Shown piece after piece: positions 9,461-16,951 of a stretch of DNA of 64,000 nucleotides; positions within the stretch are counted from its first letter, which is position 1, and the number at the start of each line of letters is the position of its first letter. Position numbers and translations under genes: made by a program. A model generated the notes under the pieces. The model was not told the origin of the DNA. It made no database searches and worked only from the letters and a program-made list of their open reading frames with translations. The stretch is from an uncultured Clostridia bacterium (lineage in GTDB: Bacteria; Bacillota; Clostridia; Oscillospirales; Acutalibacteraceae), in NCBI GenBank assembly GCA_937898625.1, contig CALEJF010000015.1:1-64000 (forward strand), given 5' to 3'.

Positions 9461-10279
9461 TTATGCCAACGCTAAAAACATTTCTGCATCCACATCAGGT
9501 TGTAAAGCGCAGTTTATTCCCATGGCAATTAACGAAGATGCTCGTTTTACTATTGTGTCAATTTCTCGCGGAGTTACTATCATATTTTCTTCGTTTTCAA
9601 GGCTTATTACAGTTGGCACACCAATAGAAATAACAGGCACACCAAGTGTTTCTTTATCAATTGTTTTTCTGTAATTTCCAACACCTGAACCCGGTGTAAT
9701 TCCGGTATCTGTAATCTGAATTGTTTTACATAGATTTTGCTGTTTAATTGTTGCTAATGCATCAACAATTATTACTAAATCAGGTTTTACAATATCTACA
9801 ATACCTTTAATATACTCTGCTGTTTCAATTCCTGTCTGTCCAAGTACACCGGTTGAAATTGACGATACGGGATTTAACTGTGATAAAAACAAATCGTCTT
9901 CTAAAAAGTTCTCAAAATGCCTTGTGGACAATATTTTACTTGCACACAATGGACCTAACGCATCGGGAGTTATGTTTTCATTACCAAGTCCTGATACAAG
10001 AAATGTTTTTACATTTTCAGGCAATAGATTTCTTATTTGTTTCGTAAGCACATTAAGTCTGCCGTCTGTCAACTCGCTTTCATGGGAAAACTCGGGCATT
10101 TTAAGTGTAACATATTTTCCTTTTGGTTTATCCATTAACCTTTCTGCTTCATCAGTTTTAATCTCTGTGAGTGTTATTTCAGTTTCTTCTTCCGTCCATT
10201 TGCTGACTTTAACACCATCAGTTTTTTCTTTTGATAGGTTTTCCTGTCTTTCGTGTGCAATATCTGTTCTTAAATTCAT
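9461..10279 (-). CDS. gpr: Germination protease GPR (compact form)
   Basis: Aspartic-like endoprotease that degrades small acid-soluble spore proteins during germination. Recognised from RTDIAHE near the N-terminus, GLGNxxITPDALGP, GQTGIETAEYIKG, IVDALAT, ITDTGITPGSGVGN and GVPVISIGVPTV. The propeptide is only about six residues (MNLRTD), and the segment after VPTV that spans roughly 80 residues in Bacillus is reduced to a few residues before MIVTPREID. Total length is 272 residues against about 370 in Bacillus. GGAGG lies four bases before the ATG. First gene of gpr-spoIIP-small ORF. Confidence 0.92.
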   Translation of the reverse strand: MNLRTDIAHERQENLSKEKTDGVKVSKWTEEETEITLTEIKTDEAERLMDKPKGKYVTLKMPEFSHESELTDGRLNVLTKQIRNLLPENVKTFLVSGLGNENITPDALGPLCASKILSTRHFENFLEDDLFLSQLNPVSSISTGVLGQTGIETAEYIKGIVDIVKPDLVIIVDALATIKQQNLCKTIQITDTGITPGSGVGNYRKTIDKETLGVPVISIGVPTVISLENEENMIVTPREIDTIVKRASSLIAMGINCALQPDVDAEMFLALA

Positions 10280-10349
10280 ATATCCTCCACTGCTTTTTAA
10301 TTATAATCAACTACCTACGAAAAAAAATGACTAAAATAAAAAAAATAAC

Positions 10350-10378
10350 TTGATTTTTAATTTATTCCGTGGTAATAT
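10350..10378 (+). promoter_or_regulatory. Promoter of rpsT
   Basis: TTGATT (10350-10355), 17-base spacer, TAATAT (10373-10378), about 36 bases before the rpsT start. Confidence 0.65.
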
Positions 10379-10413
10379 ATGTATCTGTAAATACGTAAGG
10401 AGGTGTAACGAAT

Positions 10414-10671
10414 ATGCCAAACATCAAATCAGCTAAAAAACGTGTTCTCGTTAACAAGACAAAGGCTCAGCGTAACAAGTCAACTAATTCAGCTCTTAAA
10501 ACAGCTATTAAAAAAGCAAATGTTGCTATTGAAACAAATGCTGCTGACAAAAACGAGCTTGTAAAGGTTGCTGTTAAGAAAATCGACCAGGCTGCTGCTA
10601 AAGGCCTTCTTCATAAGAATAATGCAGCTCGTAAAAAGTCTGCTCTCGTTACAAAACTTAACAAGGCTTAA
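10414..10671 (+). CDS. rpsT: 30S ribosomal protein S20
   Basis: Primary 16S rRNA binding protein of the small subunit. The 85-residue, lysine- and alanine-rich helical sequence starts MPNIKSAKKRV and contains KAAAKG-like and LLHKNNAARKKS segments diagnostic of S20. GGAGGTG lies eight bases before the ATG, with its own promoter and a terminator directly after. It is divergent from gpr, a common arrangement in Clostridia. Confidence 0.97.
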   Translation: MPNIKSAKKRVLVNKTKAQRNKSTNSALKTAIKKANVAIETNAADKNELVKVAVKKIDQAAAKGLLHKNNAARKKSALVTKLNKA

Positions 10672-10690
10672 ATTTTTTGCGCAGTTCTTT

Positions 10691-10724
10691 GCCGTTGACG
10701 AAAGTCTTCGGCATTTTTCTTTTT
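10691..10724 (+). terminator. Terminator of rpsT
   Basis: GCCG..GAC stem with GAAA loop and GTC..CGGC, followed by TTTTTCTTTTTT. Confidence 0.75.
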
Positions 10725-10736
10725 TATAAATACTCA

Positions 10737-10765
10737 TTGACTTTTGGAATGATTTTATATATAAT
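10737..10765 (+). promoter_or_regulatory. Promoter of the 59-aa membrane protein gene
   Basis: TTGACT (10737-10742), 17-base spacer, TATAAT (10760-10765). Confidence 0.7.
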
Positions 10766-10797
10766 ATTTTTGTAATCAAATTTGGAGGTATTCATTT

Positions 10798-10977
10798 ATG
10801 AAAAAGACTTTAAAGGTTATTGCAATTATTGTTGGTATTGCTGCTGTTGCTATTGCAGCTTATATTCTCATAAAGAAATATGTTGACAGTAAAAGAGTTG
10901 TAATCGGTAACGATGCTGAAAACTATGTTTCATGCTCTTGCTGTGACGATACATTCGTTTCTGAAACTGTTGCTTAA
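10798..10977 (+). CDS. Small membrane protein (59 aa) with C-terminal CSCC motif
   Basis: A 59-residue frame with every sign of expression: consensus promoter, GGAGG eight bases before the ATG, and a strong terminator directly after. Residues 6-26 are one hydrophobic helix rich in Val, Ile and Ala; then a basic stretch (KKYVDSKR), and an acidic tail with CSCCDD that could bind a metal or form disulfides. No family recognised. The positively charged N-terminus could also serve as a signal, but no cleavage site is obvious. Confidence 0.8.
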   Translation: MKKTLKVIAIIVGIAAVAIAAYILIKKYVDSKRVVIGNDAENYVSCSCCDDTFVSETVA

Positions 10978-10994
10978 AAGAATTTACCCAAGAT

Positions 10995-11027
10995 AAGGAC
11001 TGTTCGTTATGAGCAGTCCTTTTTTAT
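10995..11027 (+). terminator. Terminator of the 59-aa protein gene
   Basis: AAGGACTG and CAGTCCTT around an 11-base loop, then TTTTTT. It overlaps the last codon of spoVAE on the other strand. Confidence 0.85.
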
Positions 11028-11377
11028 TTTGACTTGGGCTTAGTTACGAAAGCAACAATTAAGCCACACACCATTGCAACGGTAATACCCACTGAAGCAG
11101 AAGATAATGGTCCTGTTAAGATACCTAGCGCACCTTTTTCGCGAATTGCTTCTTTTGTACCCTGAACAAGAGTGTTTCCAAAGCCTGTCAATGGTACACT
11201 TGCACCTGCGCCGGCAAAATCTACTAATGGCTGATAAAGACCAATACCACCAAGCACAACTCCAATAACCACGAACGATACTAAAATACGAGCAGGTGTT
11301 AATTTAGTATAATCTATCAATAACTGTCCAATTACACATATTAATCCACCAATTATAAAAGCTTTCAAAAAGTCCAT
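11024..11377 (-). CDS. spoVAE: Stage V sporulation protein AE
   Basis: Membrane component of the SpoVA channel that moves dipicolinic acid into the forespore and out at germination. The 117 residues form about four hydrophobic helices, with the family's IGQLLIDYTKLTPARILV segment near 17-34 and GAGASVPLTGFG near 57-68. The start at 11377 is set by GGGAGG upstream; the longer frame to 11440 runs through a terminator hairpin. It is alone here: no spoVAC or spoVAD lies within the window on either side. Confidence 0.93.
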   Translation of the reverse strand: MDFLKAFIIGGLICVIGQLLIDYTKLTPARILVSFVVIGVVLGGIGLYQPLVDFAGAGASVPLTGFGNTLVQGTKEAIREKGALGILTGPLSSASVGITVAMVCGLIVAFVTKPKSK

Positions 11378-11423
11378 ATATATTCCTCCCTTTCTATTAT
11401 TTATATAAAGAGATGAAATATAC

Positions 11424-11454
11424 AAAAAGGCACAGAGCAAAATACTCTGTGCCT
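11424..11454 (-). terminator. Terminator of the zinc-ribbon gene
   Basis: GGCACAGAG and CTCTGTGCC with a seven-base loop, then TTTTTG on the minus strand. Confidence 0.85.
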
Positions 11455-11470
11455 TGATTACTCATATAGA

Positions 11471-11755
11471 TTATTCAGCTTGCTCGCTCTTGATTTTTTC
11501 AAAACAAGCACTGCAATATACAGGTCTGTCACCTTTTGGTTCAAATCTGACTTTTGCTTCGCCACCACAAGCTGCACAAACAGTTGTATGATATTCAACT
11601 GCACTACGCATAGCATTTTTGCGTGCTACACGACATTCCTTGCATGACTTTGGCTCGTTTACAAGTCCTTTCTCTGCATAAAATTCCTGTTCGCCTGCTG
11701 TGAATACAAATTCATTTCCGCATGTTTTGCAGACGAGTGTCTTGTCTTCGTACAT
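11471..11755 (-). CDS. Double zinc-ribbon protein
   Basis: A 94-residue protein with two zinc-binding units. The first, TLVCKTCGNEFVFTAGEQEF then CKEC, matches the 'probable zinc-ribbon' family (zf-trcl type) found across Firmicutes. The second, CAACGGE…PVYCSACF, is a CxxC/CxxC knuckle common in the same proteins. Such modules bind nucleic acid or protein partners; no role is established. GAGG lies nine bases before the ATG. Monocistronic, with its own terminator. Confidence 0.8.
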   Translation of the reverse strand: MYEDKTLVCKTCGNEFVFTAGEQEFYAEKGLVNEPKSCKECRVARKNAMRSAVEYHTTVCAACGGEAKVRFEPKGDRPVYCSACFEKIKSEQAE

Positions 11756-11853
11756 TTTAGTAACCTCACAAATTTTTTATATTTTTACCCCACACGGAAT
11801 TGCACCGTACCATTATAAAAATGCTCTCTAAGAGAAATGGGCATATTACATAG

Positions 11854-12426
11854 TTATTTTTTACCGTTGAAATTGCGAATTTTTCGACGAATTCTCTGAA
11901 TTGTATTATCAACGGACTTTTCACTAGAATCTATTATTTCTGCAATTTCAGAATATGTGAGTCCAAGCAAACTCAACTTAAAAACTTTCTTTTCGGTTTT
12001 AGAAAAGTTTTCCGATACAAAAACATTAATCTCATCAATTTCTTCTGCAAAGAGAACTGTTTCTTCAGGAGAAGGAATATCTGAAAGCAAATCATTTTCG
12101 TCGTCAATCGAAATATATGAACTAAGAGGTATGTCCTTATTTGATTTGCGAATTGCAGACAACATTCTACGGGTCGAAATGACAGATGCATATGTAGAAA
12201 ACAAAACGTCACGAGATATATCAAAGGAATAAATGGCGGACACAAAGCCCATCATTCCTTCTTGATAAAGGTCATCATTTTCCAAACCAATCAAGCTTTT
12301 AAAAGACTTTGCTTTTTGAAGGATTTTATCTGAATATCGTTCAATAAGAACCTGTAAAGCAAAACTATTACCTGTTTTTGCATATTCTACAAGCTCCTTA
12401 TCGTTCATTTGAACAAAATTCAACAA
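11854..12426 (-). CDS. SigH-like sigma-70 family factor
   Basis: RNA polymerase sigma factor of about 190 residues resembling SigH/Spo0H. Region 2 carries DLYQEGMMGFVSAIYSFD and FSTYASV (about 52-83); PLSSYISID near 99-107 is the linker seen in SigH; region 4 is a helix-turn-helix, GLTYSEIAEIIDSSEKSVDN (about 154-173). The AGGTGA ribosome site points to a TTG start at 12426 or 12423; the first ATG (12408) has none. It lacks the usual sigH neighbours (rpmG, secE, nusG), so it may be a paralogue rather than SigH itself. Confidence 0.8.
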   Translation of the reverse strand: MLNFVQMNDKELVEYAKTGNSFALQVLIERYSDKILQKAKSFKSLIGLENDDLYQEGMMGFVSAIYSFDISRDVLFSTYASVISTRRMLSAIRKSNKDIPLSSYISIDDENDLLSDIPSPEETVLFAEEIDEINVFVSENFSKTEKKVFKLSLLGLTYSEIAEIIDSSEKSVDNTIQRIRRKIRNFNGKK

Positions 12427-12475
12427 ATCACCTCAAAAAAGTCTAATAAAATACATTCCATATAATACGATTTTA

Positions 12476-12503
12476 ATTATAGCACAAAAAAAATAAAAGT
12501 CAA
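12476..12503 (-). promoter_or_regulatory. Promoter of the sigma factor gene
   Basis: TTGACT (12498-12503), 16-base spacer, TATAAT (12476-12481). Confidence 0.7.
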
Positions 12504-12540
12504 CAGAATTTTATGTGTAAAATATACAAAGGGCTTTGCA

Positions 12541-12570
12541 AAAGAAAGACCACAGTAAAACTGTGGTCTG
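12541..12570 (-). terminator. Terminator after the phosphohexomutase and 32-aa genes
   Basis: AGACCACAG and CTGTGGTCT with a five-base loop, followed by TTTCTTTT. Confidence 0.85.
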
Positions 12571-12576
12571 AATTAA

Positions 12577-12675
12577 TTAATAAATCAATACATTTAACAA
12601 TACAGATGCAGAACTTAGTCCAATTAATACTGCTAAAAGAATTGCTGTAATCTTTACAAATTTATCTCTGTTCAT
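12577..12675 (-). CDS. Tiny membrane peptide (32 aa), Prli42-like in size and layout
   Basis: ATG two bases after the upstream stop codon, with AGGAGT seven bases before it, inside the end of the mutase gene; a strong terminator follows. The 32-residue product is a basic N-terminus (MNRDKFVK) plus one hydrophobic helix rich in Leu, Ile and Val. Size and layout resemble Prli42, the stressosome-linked mini-protein of Firmicutes; sequence identity cannot be judged for so short a protein, so the resemblance is only suggestive. Confidence 0.6.
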   Translation of the reverse strand: MNRDKFVKITAILLAVLIGLSSASVLLNVLIY

Positions 12676-12677
12676 TT

Positions 12678-14396
12678 TTATACTCCTAAAATCTTTGTAG
12701 CATCTGTAGAAATGAGTTCTGTCTTTTTTTCTGACTCTGCTCTTGTATTGCCACAAGCAGTAATATAGATTTTAATTTTTGGTTCTGTACCTGAAGGGCG
12801 GATAATAACCTTACTGTTATCTTCAAGAGAATATGAAAGTACATTTGATTTTGGAAGGTTAATTATGCTCTCCTCACCTGTCAACACATCTGTAGTTTTG
12901 CTTGTTTTGTAATCAGCAACTTTAACAACTTTTTTGCCTGCAAATGACTCAGGTGCGTTTTCTCTAAGTGAGTTCATAATATCTGCCATTTTTTGCATTC
13001 CACTTGCACCTTCAAAAGAAAAGTTGAGAACCGTATTGAGATACATTCCATATTTTTCATAAATGCTATCCATAAACTGTTTAAGTGAAATTCCTTTAAG
13101 TTTATATACAGCAGCCATTTCAGCAATCATAAGGGAAGCAACAACAGCATCTTTATCTCTTGCATGAGTACCACGAAGATATCCATAGGATTCTTCCATA
13201 CCTATTACAAAATCTTCTTCCTTGCCTTCTTTTTCAAGATTGGTTATAAGTTCACCAATGTACTTGAATCCTGTAAGCAAATCTGCAACCTGTGCGCCAT
13301 AGGAAGCGCAGATTGTTTCAATAAGAGGTGTTGTTACTATTGACTTTACAACAACGGGATTTTGAGGTAATTTGCCTTGTTCCTTGAGTGCTGAAAGAAG
13401 ATACTCGCAAAGCATTGCACCTACTTCATTGCCGGTCATAAGGACATAATCTTCACCATCACGGACAGCAATACCAACACGGTCACAGTCAGGGTCTGTT
13501 GCAAGGAGTAAATCAGCATCTGTGCCCTTTGCAGTATCAATGGCACATTCAAATGCCTGACGAATTTCAGGGTTAGGATATGGGCAAGTTGGGAAGTTAC
13601 CATCGGGTTTTTCTTGTTCCTTAACAACAGTTACATCCTTAACTCCCGCCTTTTTAAGGACTTTACGAACAGGTTTATTGCCCGCACCATTAAGTGGTGT
13701 ATAAATAAGTTTAAGGTTTGCTTTTTTTATTTTATCCTTATTAACAAGGGCAGAAAGAACCTTATCATAGAACTCGTCATAAAGCCACTCTTCAATAAAA
13801 TCAACCATATCATCTGCAAGTGCATCTTCAAAATTCATTGTTTTAACACCTGAGAACATATCGATATTTTGAATATAAGCATAAGTCTTTGCAGCTGCCT
13901 CGTCGGTCATCTGATAGCCATTGGGGTCATAGCATTTAAAACCATTATACTTTGATGGATTATGACTTGCAGTGATAATAATACCTGATGAACAACCAAG
14001 TCTTCTTACAGCAAAGGAGAGCATTGGTGTTGGAACAAGTTCAGGATAAATATACACTTTAATACCATTTGCAGCAAGAACACCTGCCGCACTTTCAGCA
14101 AATTCCTTTGACTTAATTCTTGAGTCATAGGCAATTGCAACTGATGGATTATCAAAGCACTCATTGAGATAGTCTGCTAAGCCTTGAGTTGCCTGATTTA
14201 CAGTATATACATTCATTCTGTTAGTACCTGCGCCAATAACACCACGAAGTCCTGCAGTACCAAACTCGAGATTTTTATAAAAACGGTCAAGAATAGCTTC
14301 CTTGTCGTCTTTTATGCTTTCAAGTTCAGGAATTAAACCCTTATCAGCAACAGCAGAAGAAAGCCAGATATCATAAAGTCTGTTTATGTCGTTCAT
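12678..14396 (-). CDS. pgcA: Phosphoglucomutase/phosphomannomutase (alpha-D-phosphohexomutase)
   Basis: Interconverts glucose 1-phosphate and 6-phosphate (or the mannose pair) through a phosphoserine. The 572-residue length and motifs match the PgcA branch: GTAGLRGVIGAGTNRMN (about 47-63), phosphoserine loop IITASHNPSKYNG (about 140-152), metal-binding DPDCDRVG near 300, sugar-binding GMEESYGYL near 400, and phosphate-binding RPSGTEPKIK near 535. The product feeds UDP-glucose for cell-wall sugars, and galE lies elsewhere in the window. GGAGG lies nine bases before the ATG. Confidence 0.95.
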   Translation of the reverse strand: MNDINRLYDIWLSSAVADKGLIPELESIKDDKEAILDRFYKNLEFGTAGLRGVIGAGTNRMNVYTVNQATQGLADYLNECFDNPSVAIAYDSRIKSKEFAESAAGVLAANGIKVYIYPELVPTPMLSFAVRRLGCSSGIIITASHNPSKYNGFKCYDPNGYQMTDEAAAKTYAYIQNIDMFSGVKTMNFEDALADDMVDFIEEWLYDEFYDKVLSALVNKDKIKKANLKLIYTPLNGAGNKPVRKVLKKAGVKDVTVVKEQEKPDGNFPTCPYPNPEIRQAFECAIDTAKGTDADLLLATDPDCDRVGIAVRDGEDYVLMTGNEVGAMLCEYLLSALKEQGKLPQNPVVVKSIVTTPLIETICASYGAQVADLLTGFKYIGELITNLEKEGKEEDFVIGMEESYGYLRGTHARDKDAVVASLMIAEMAAVYKLKGISLKQFMDSIYEKYGMYLNTVLNFSFEGASGMQKMADIMNSLRENAPESFAGKKVVKVADYKTSKTTDVLTGEESIINLPKSNVLSYSLEDNSKVIIRPSGTEPKIKIYITACGNTRAESEKKTELISTDATKILGV

Positions 14397-14426
14397 ATAT
14401 AAGACCTCCTATATTTTCTAAATACT

Positions 14427-14455
14427 ATTTTACTCCATTTCAAATAAAAAGTAAA
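14427..14455 (-). promoter_or_regulatory. Promoter of the phosphohexomutase gene
   Basis: TTTACT (14450-14455), 17-base spacer, TAAAAT (14427-14432). Confidence 0.6.
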
Positions 14456-14461
14456 TACATA

Positions 14462-14491
14462 TTGAAAAGGATATGCCACATATTGTATAAT
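14462..14491 (+). promoter_or_regulatory. Promoter of comM
   Basis: TTGAAA (14462-14467), 18-base spacer, TATAAT (14486-14491). It is divergent from the mutase promoter. Confidence 0.65.
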
Positions 14492-14520
14492 TATTACAGT
14501 ATAAATTGGATGTGATGATT

Positions 14521-16047
14521 ATGTTTTCCAGAATAATCAGTTTTGGTCTTTTCGGTATGGAAGCCTATAAAGTTATTGTTGAGGCTGATATTTCGGGAGG
14601 ATTACCACGATTTGATATTGTTGGTCTCCCTGACACTGCAGTTTCTGAAAGTCGTGAAAGAGTAAGAGCTGCAATCAAAAATGCAAATCTACAATATCCT
14701 GTCAGCAGAATAACAGTCAATCTTGCCCCTGCAGATATGAAAAAGGAAGGCCCATTATATGACTTACCTATTCTCATAGCTCTTCTTTCTGCCAACGAGC
14801 AATTAAAGGGAGTTAATGATGATATGGCATTTATAGGTGAGCTTTCACTTGATGGAGAGTTGCGTAAGGTCAATGGTGTTCTACCTATGGTGCTTTGTGC
14901 GAAGAAAAGTGGAATAAAACAGATTTTTATTCCTGCGGACAACATCAGCGAAGGTGCGGTAGTAAAGGATATTGAGGTTTATCCTGTAAAAAATGTTTTT
15001 GAACTTTTAAAACACCTGACAGGAATTGAAAAACTCTCCCCTGTTACAAGTGATAATTATACTGAGTATTATAACCCTATTAACATTCCCGATTTTGCAG
15101 ATGTAAGAGGTCAGGAAGAAGTTAAACGAGCATTGGAAATCGCTGCTGCAGGTGGACATAATGTTCTAATGGTAGGTCCTCCCGGTTCAGGCAAGAGTAT
15201 GTTGGCAAAAAGAATGCCGTCAATTCTCCCTGATATGACCTTTGACGAATCAATTGAAACTACTAATATATATTCAATAGCAGGTGCTTTGCCAAGCGGA
15301 GTGTCACTTATTCGTTCAAGACCATTCCGTTCACCTCATCACACTGTTTCTCCTGCAGGACTTTCAGGTGGTGGTGCAATTCCAAGACCAGGTGAAGTTT
15401 CTCTTGCACATAATGGTGTTTTATTTCTTGACGAATTACCTGAATTTACAAGGAATACTCTTGAAGTTTTGCGTCAACCTATTGAAGATGGTGTTATAAG
15501 TATTTCCCGTGCTATGGCAAAATTTCAATACCCATGCTCGGTTATGATGATTTGTGCTATGAATCCCTGTCCTTGTGGTTATCACGGACATCCTACAAGA
15601 CCGTGCACTTGTTCAAGTGGTGCTGCTCAAAGATATCTTAGTCGTGTCAGTGGTCCGCTTATTGACAGGCTTGATATACATATAAATGTTCCTCCTGTTG
15701 ATTTTGAGAATCTTTCAGGTACAAGCAAAGCAGAGCCCTCTTCAGAAATCAAAAAGAGGGTTGAAAAGGCAAGAGCAATTCAACATAAGCGATTTGAGGG
15801 TACAAAAATTACTTGTAATGCAAAAATGGATGCTGCAAGCACTCGTAAACATTGTAAAATGACAGAAAGTGCCTTAATGATTTTAAAAACAGCATTTGAA
15901 AGATTGTCACTCTCTGCTCGTGCTTATGATAAAGTTTTGAGAATCGCAAGAACAATTGCAGACCTTGAAAACTCCGAAATAATTGAAACACATCATATTA
16001 CAGAAGCTATTCAGTACAGAAGCTTTGACCGAAGATTTGATGAATAA
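14521..16047 (+). CDS. comM: ComM/YifB family AAA+ ATPase
   Basis: Hexameric Mg-chelatase-like helicase; in Vibrio and Acinetobacter ComM drives branch migration during transformation, while its role in Clostridia is not established. The N-terminal lobe (about 1-170) has GLPDTAVSESRERVRAAI. The AAA+ core holds DVRGQEEVKRALEIAAAGGHN, Walker A GPPGSGKSM (about 220-228), Walker B GVLFLDELPEF and the MNPCPCGY cysteine segment. The C-terminal helical domain has LSARAYDKVLRIARTIADLE. The start at 14521 gives the family N-terminus (MFSRIISFGLFG); an in-frame TTG at 14506 is less likely. Confidence 0.95.
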   Translation: MFSRIISFGLFGMEAYKVIVEADISGGLPRFDIVGLPDTAVSESRERVRAAIKNANLQYPVSRITVNLAPADMKKEGPLYDLPILIALLSANEQLKGVNDDMAFIGELSLDGELRKVNGVLPMVLCAKKSGIKQIFIPADNISEGAVVKDIEVYPVKNVFELLKHLTGIEKLSPVTSDNYTEYYNPINIPDFADVRGQEEVKRALEIAAAGGHNVLMVGPPGSGKSMLAKRMPSILPDMTFDESIETTNIYSIAGALPSGVSLIRSRPFRSPHHTVSPAGLSGGGAIPRPGEVSLAHNGVLFLDELPEFTRNTLEVLRQPIEDGVISISRAMAKFQYPCSVMMICAMNPCPCGYHGHPTRPCTCSSGAAQRYLSRVSGPLIDRLDIHINVPPVDFENLSGTSKAEPSSEIKKRVEKARAIQHKRFEGTKITCNAKMDAASTRKHCKMTESALMILKTAFERLSLSARAYDKVLRIARTIADLENSEIIETHHITEAIQYRSFDRRFDE

Positions 16048-16055
16048 ATTTAAAA

Positions 16056-16088
16056 ACTCCCTTGATTTTTCAAGGGAGTAATTTTTTA
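16056..16088 (+). terminator. Terminator between comM and thiT (works in both directions)
   Basis: ACTCCCTTG and CAAGGGAGT with a six-base loop, T-rich run on the plus side and on the opposite strand as well. Confidence 0.8.
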
Positions 16089-16751
16089 TGTTTTAGTTTT
16101 TGTAATTTGTGGAATTTTGCCGATTACAGTTGCAACAATAGTTGTAATAACAATTTCAGGTACCATATAGAAGCCGTTATAAATTATTGAATACACAAGT
16201 GAAAGTGCGTTACCGCTAAATGTATCCATTATCGTAGTTCCCCAAGAATAAAAGCCTTCCTGTGTGAAGAACCACTCTGCCCATGCACCAAAAAGGATAT
16301 ATCCGGATACAATATGGCATACATAGCGGAACAAAAGAACTGTAAATGCACCCAGTGCGAGTGAAACAGCATTGTTTTTAATCGCTTTTTTATACATTGC
16401 TGATAGACCAAGAACCGTGTAAGCAAGTATGTAGTCGAAAGCAAACATTAATACAATATTAATCAAACTACCAAGATACTCATCAGATGTAGGTAAAATC
16501 ATTTTACTGATAGTACCAACACCCATAGCCATTTGCACTAATGAGTATACAAAACCTGTAATAAGGCCCTTACCTATACCGTATTTCCATGCAACAAGGA
16601 CAACGGGAAGCATACTCACAATAGTGATTTGTCCGCCAAAAGTCATTTCGGGGATAATTGACTTCGAAACCAGTTCCAATACTGCAGAAAGAGCAATCAT
16701 AATTGCACTTTCGACAAGCCAATACATCCAAACCATACTTTTCTTTTTCAT
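16086..16751 (-). CDS. thiT: ThiT, thiamine-binding S component of an ECF transporter
   Basis: Integral membrane protein (about six helices, 221 residues) that captures thiamine for a group II ECF transporter with shared EcfA/A'/T modules, none of which is in this window. The sequence fits ThiT: ALSAVLELVSK near 22-32, GGQITIVSMLPVVLVAWKYG near 40-59, RYVCHIVSGYILFGAW near 141-156. The TPP riboswitch upstream supports the substrate. GGAGG lies nine bases before the ATG at 16751; the longer frame runs through the riboswitch terminator and is not used. Confidence 0.95.
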   Translation of the reverse strand: MKKKSMVWMYWLVESAIMIALSAVLELVSKSIIPEMTFGGQITIVSMLPVVLVAWKYGIGKGLITGFVYSLVQMAMGVGTISKMILPTSDEYLGSLINIVLMFAFDYILAYTVLGLSAMYKKAIKNNAVSLALGAFTVLLFRYVCHIVSGYILFGAWAEWFFTQEGFYSWGTTIMDTFSGNALSLVYSIIYNGFYMVPEIVITTIVATVIGKIPQITKTKT

Positions 16752-16768
16752 TCTCTTTACCTCCAAAT

Positions 16769-16803
16769 AAAAAAATTCAGCCAAGGAATACCGCAAGGCT
16801 GAA
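16769..16803 (-). terminator. Riboswitch-controlled terminator before thiT
   Basis: TTCAGCC and GGCTGAA with a 14-base loop, then seven Ts, placed between the aptamer and the thiT ribosome site. Thiamine pyrophosphate binding should favour this hairpin and stop transcription. Confidence 0.85.
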
Positions 16804-16809
16804 TGAAGA

Positions 16810-16900
16810 ATTTCCTACGCCGGCATTATCCGTATCAGGTTCAATGGTCAGAGGTGGATTAACCTCAATCTCAGCCGACTTACCGTCAGCACCCATAATA
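16810..16900 (-). promoter_or_regulatory. TPP riboswitch (THI element)
   Basis: Minus-strand aptamer with the conserved CTGAGA core, the GAACCTGATACGGATAATGCC arm (written here only up to 20: ACCTGATACGGATAATGCC) and the closing GTAGGAA side. It is followed by an intrinsic terminator and thiT, so it is a transcriptional OFF switch. Confidence 0.96.
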
Positions 16901-16923
16901 TTGAATTTTCTTGGCTTGTATAT

Positions 16924-16951
16924 ATTATACACCCCTAAAATCAGTTGTCAA
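16924..16951 (-). promoter_or_regulatory. Promoter of the riboswitch-thiT unit
   Basis: Perfect TTGACA (16946-16951) and TATAAT (16924-16929), 16-base spacer. It overlaps the last codons of recD2. Confidence 0.8.

Noticed and set aside
13436..13853. Plus- and minus-strand frames inside the phosphohexomutase gene
   Set aside because: Shadow frames of a strongly supported gene.
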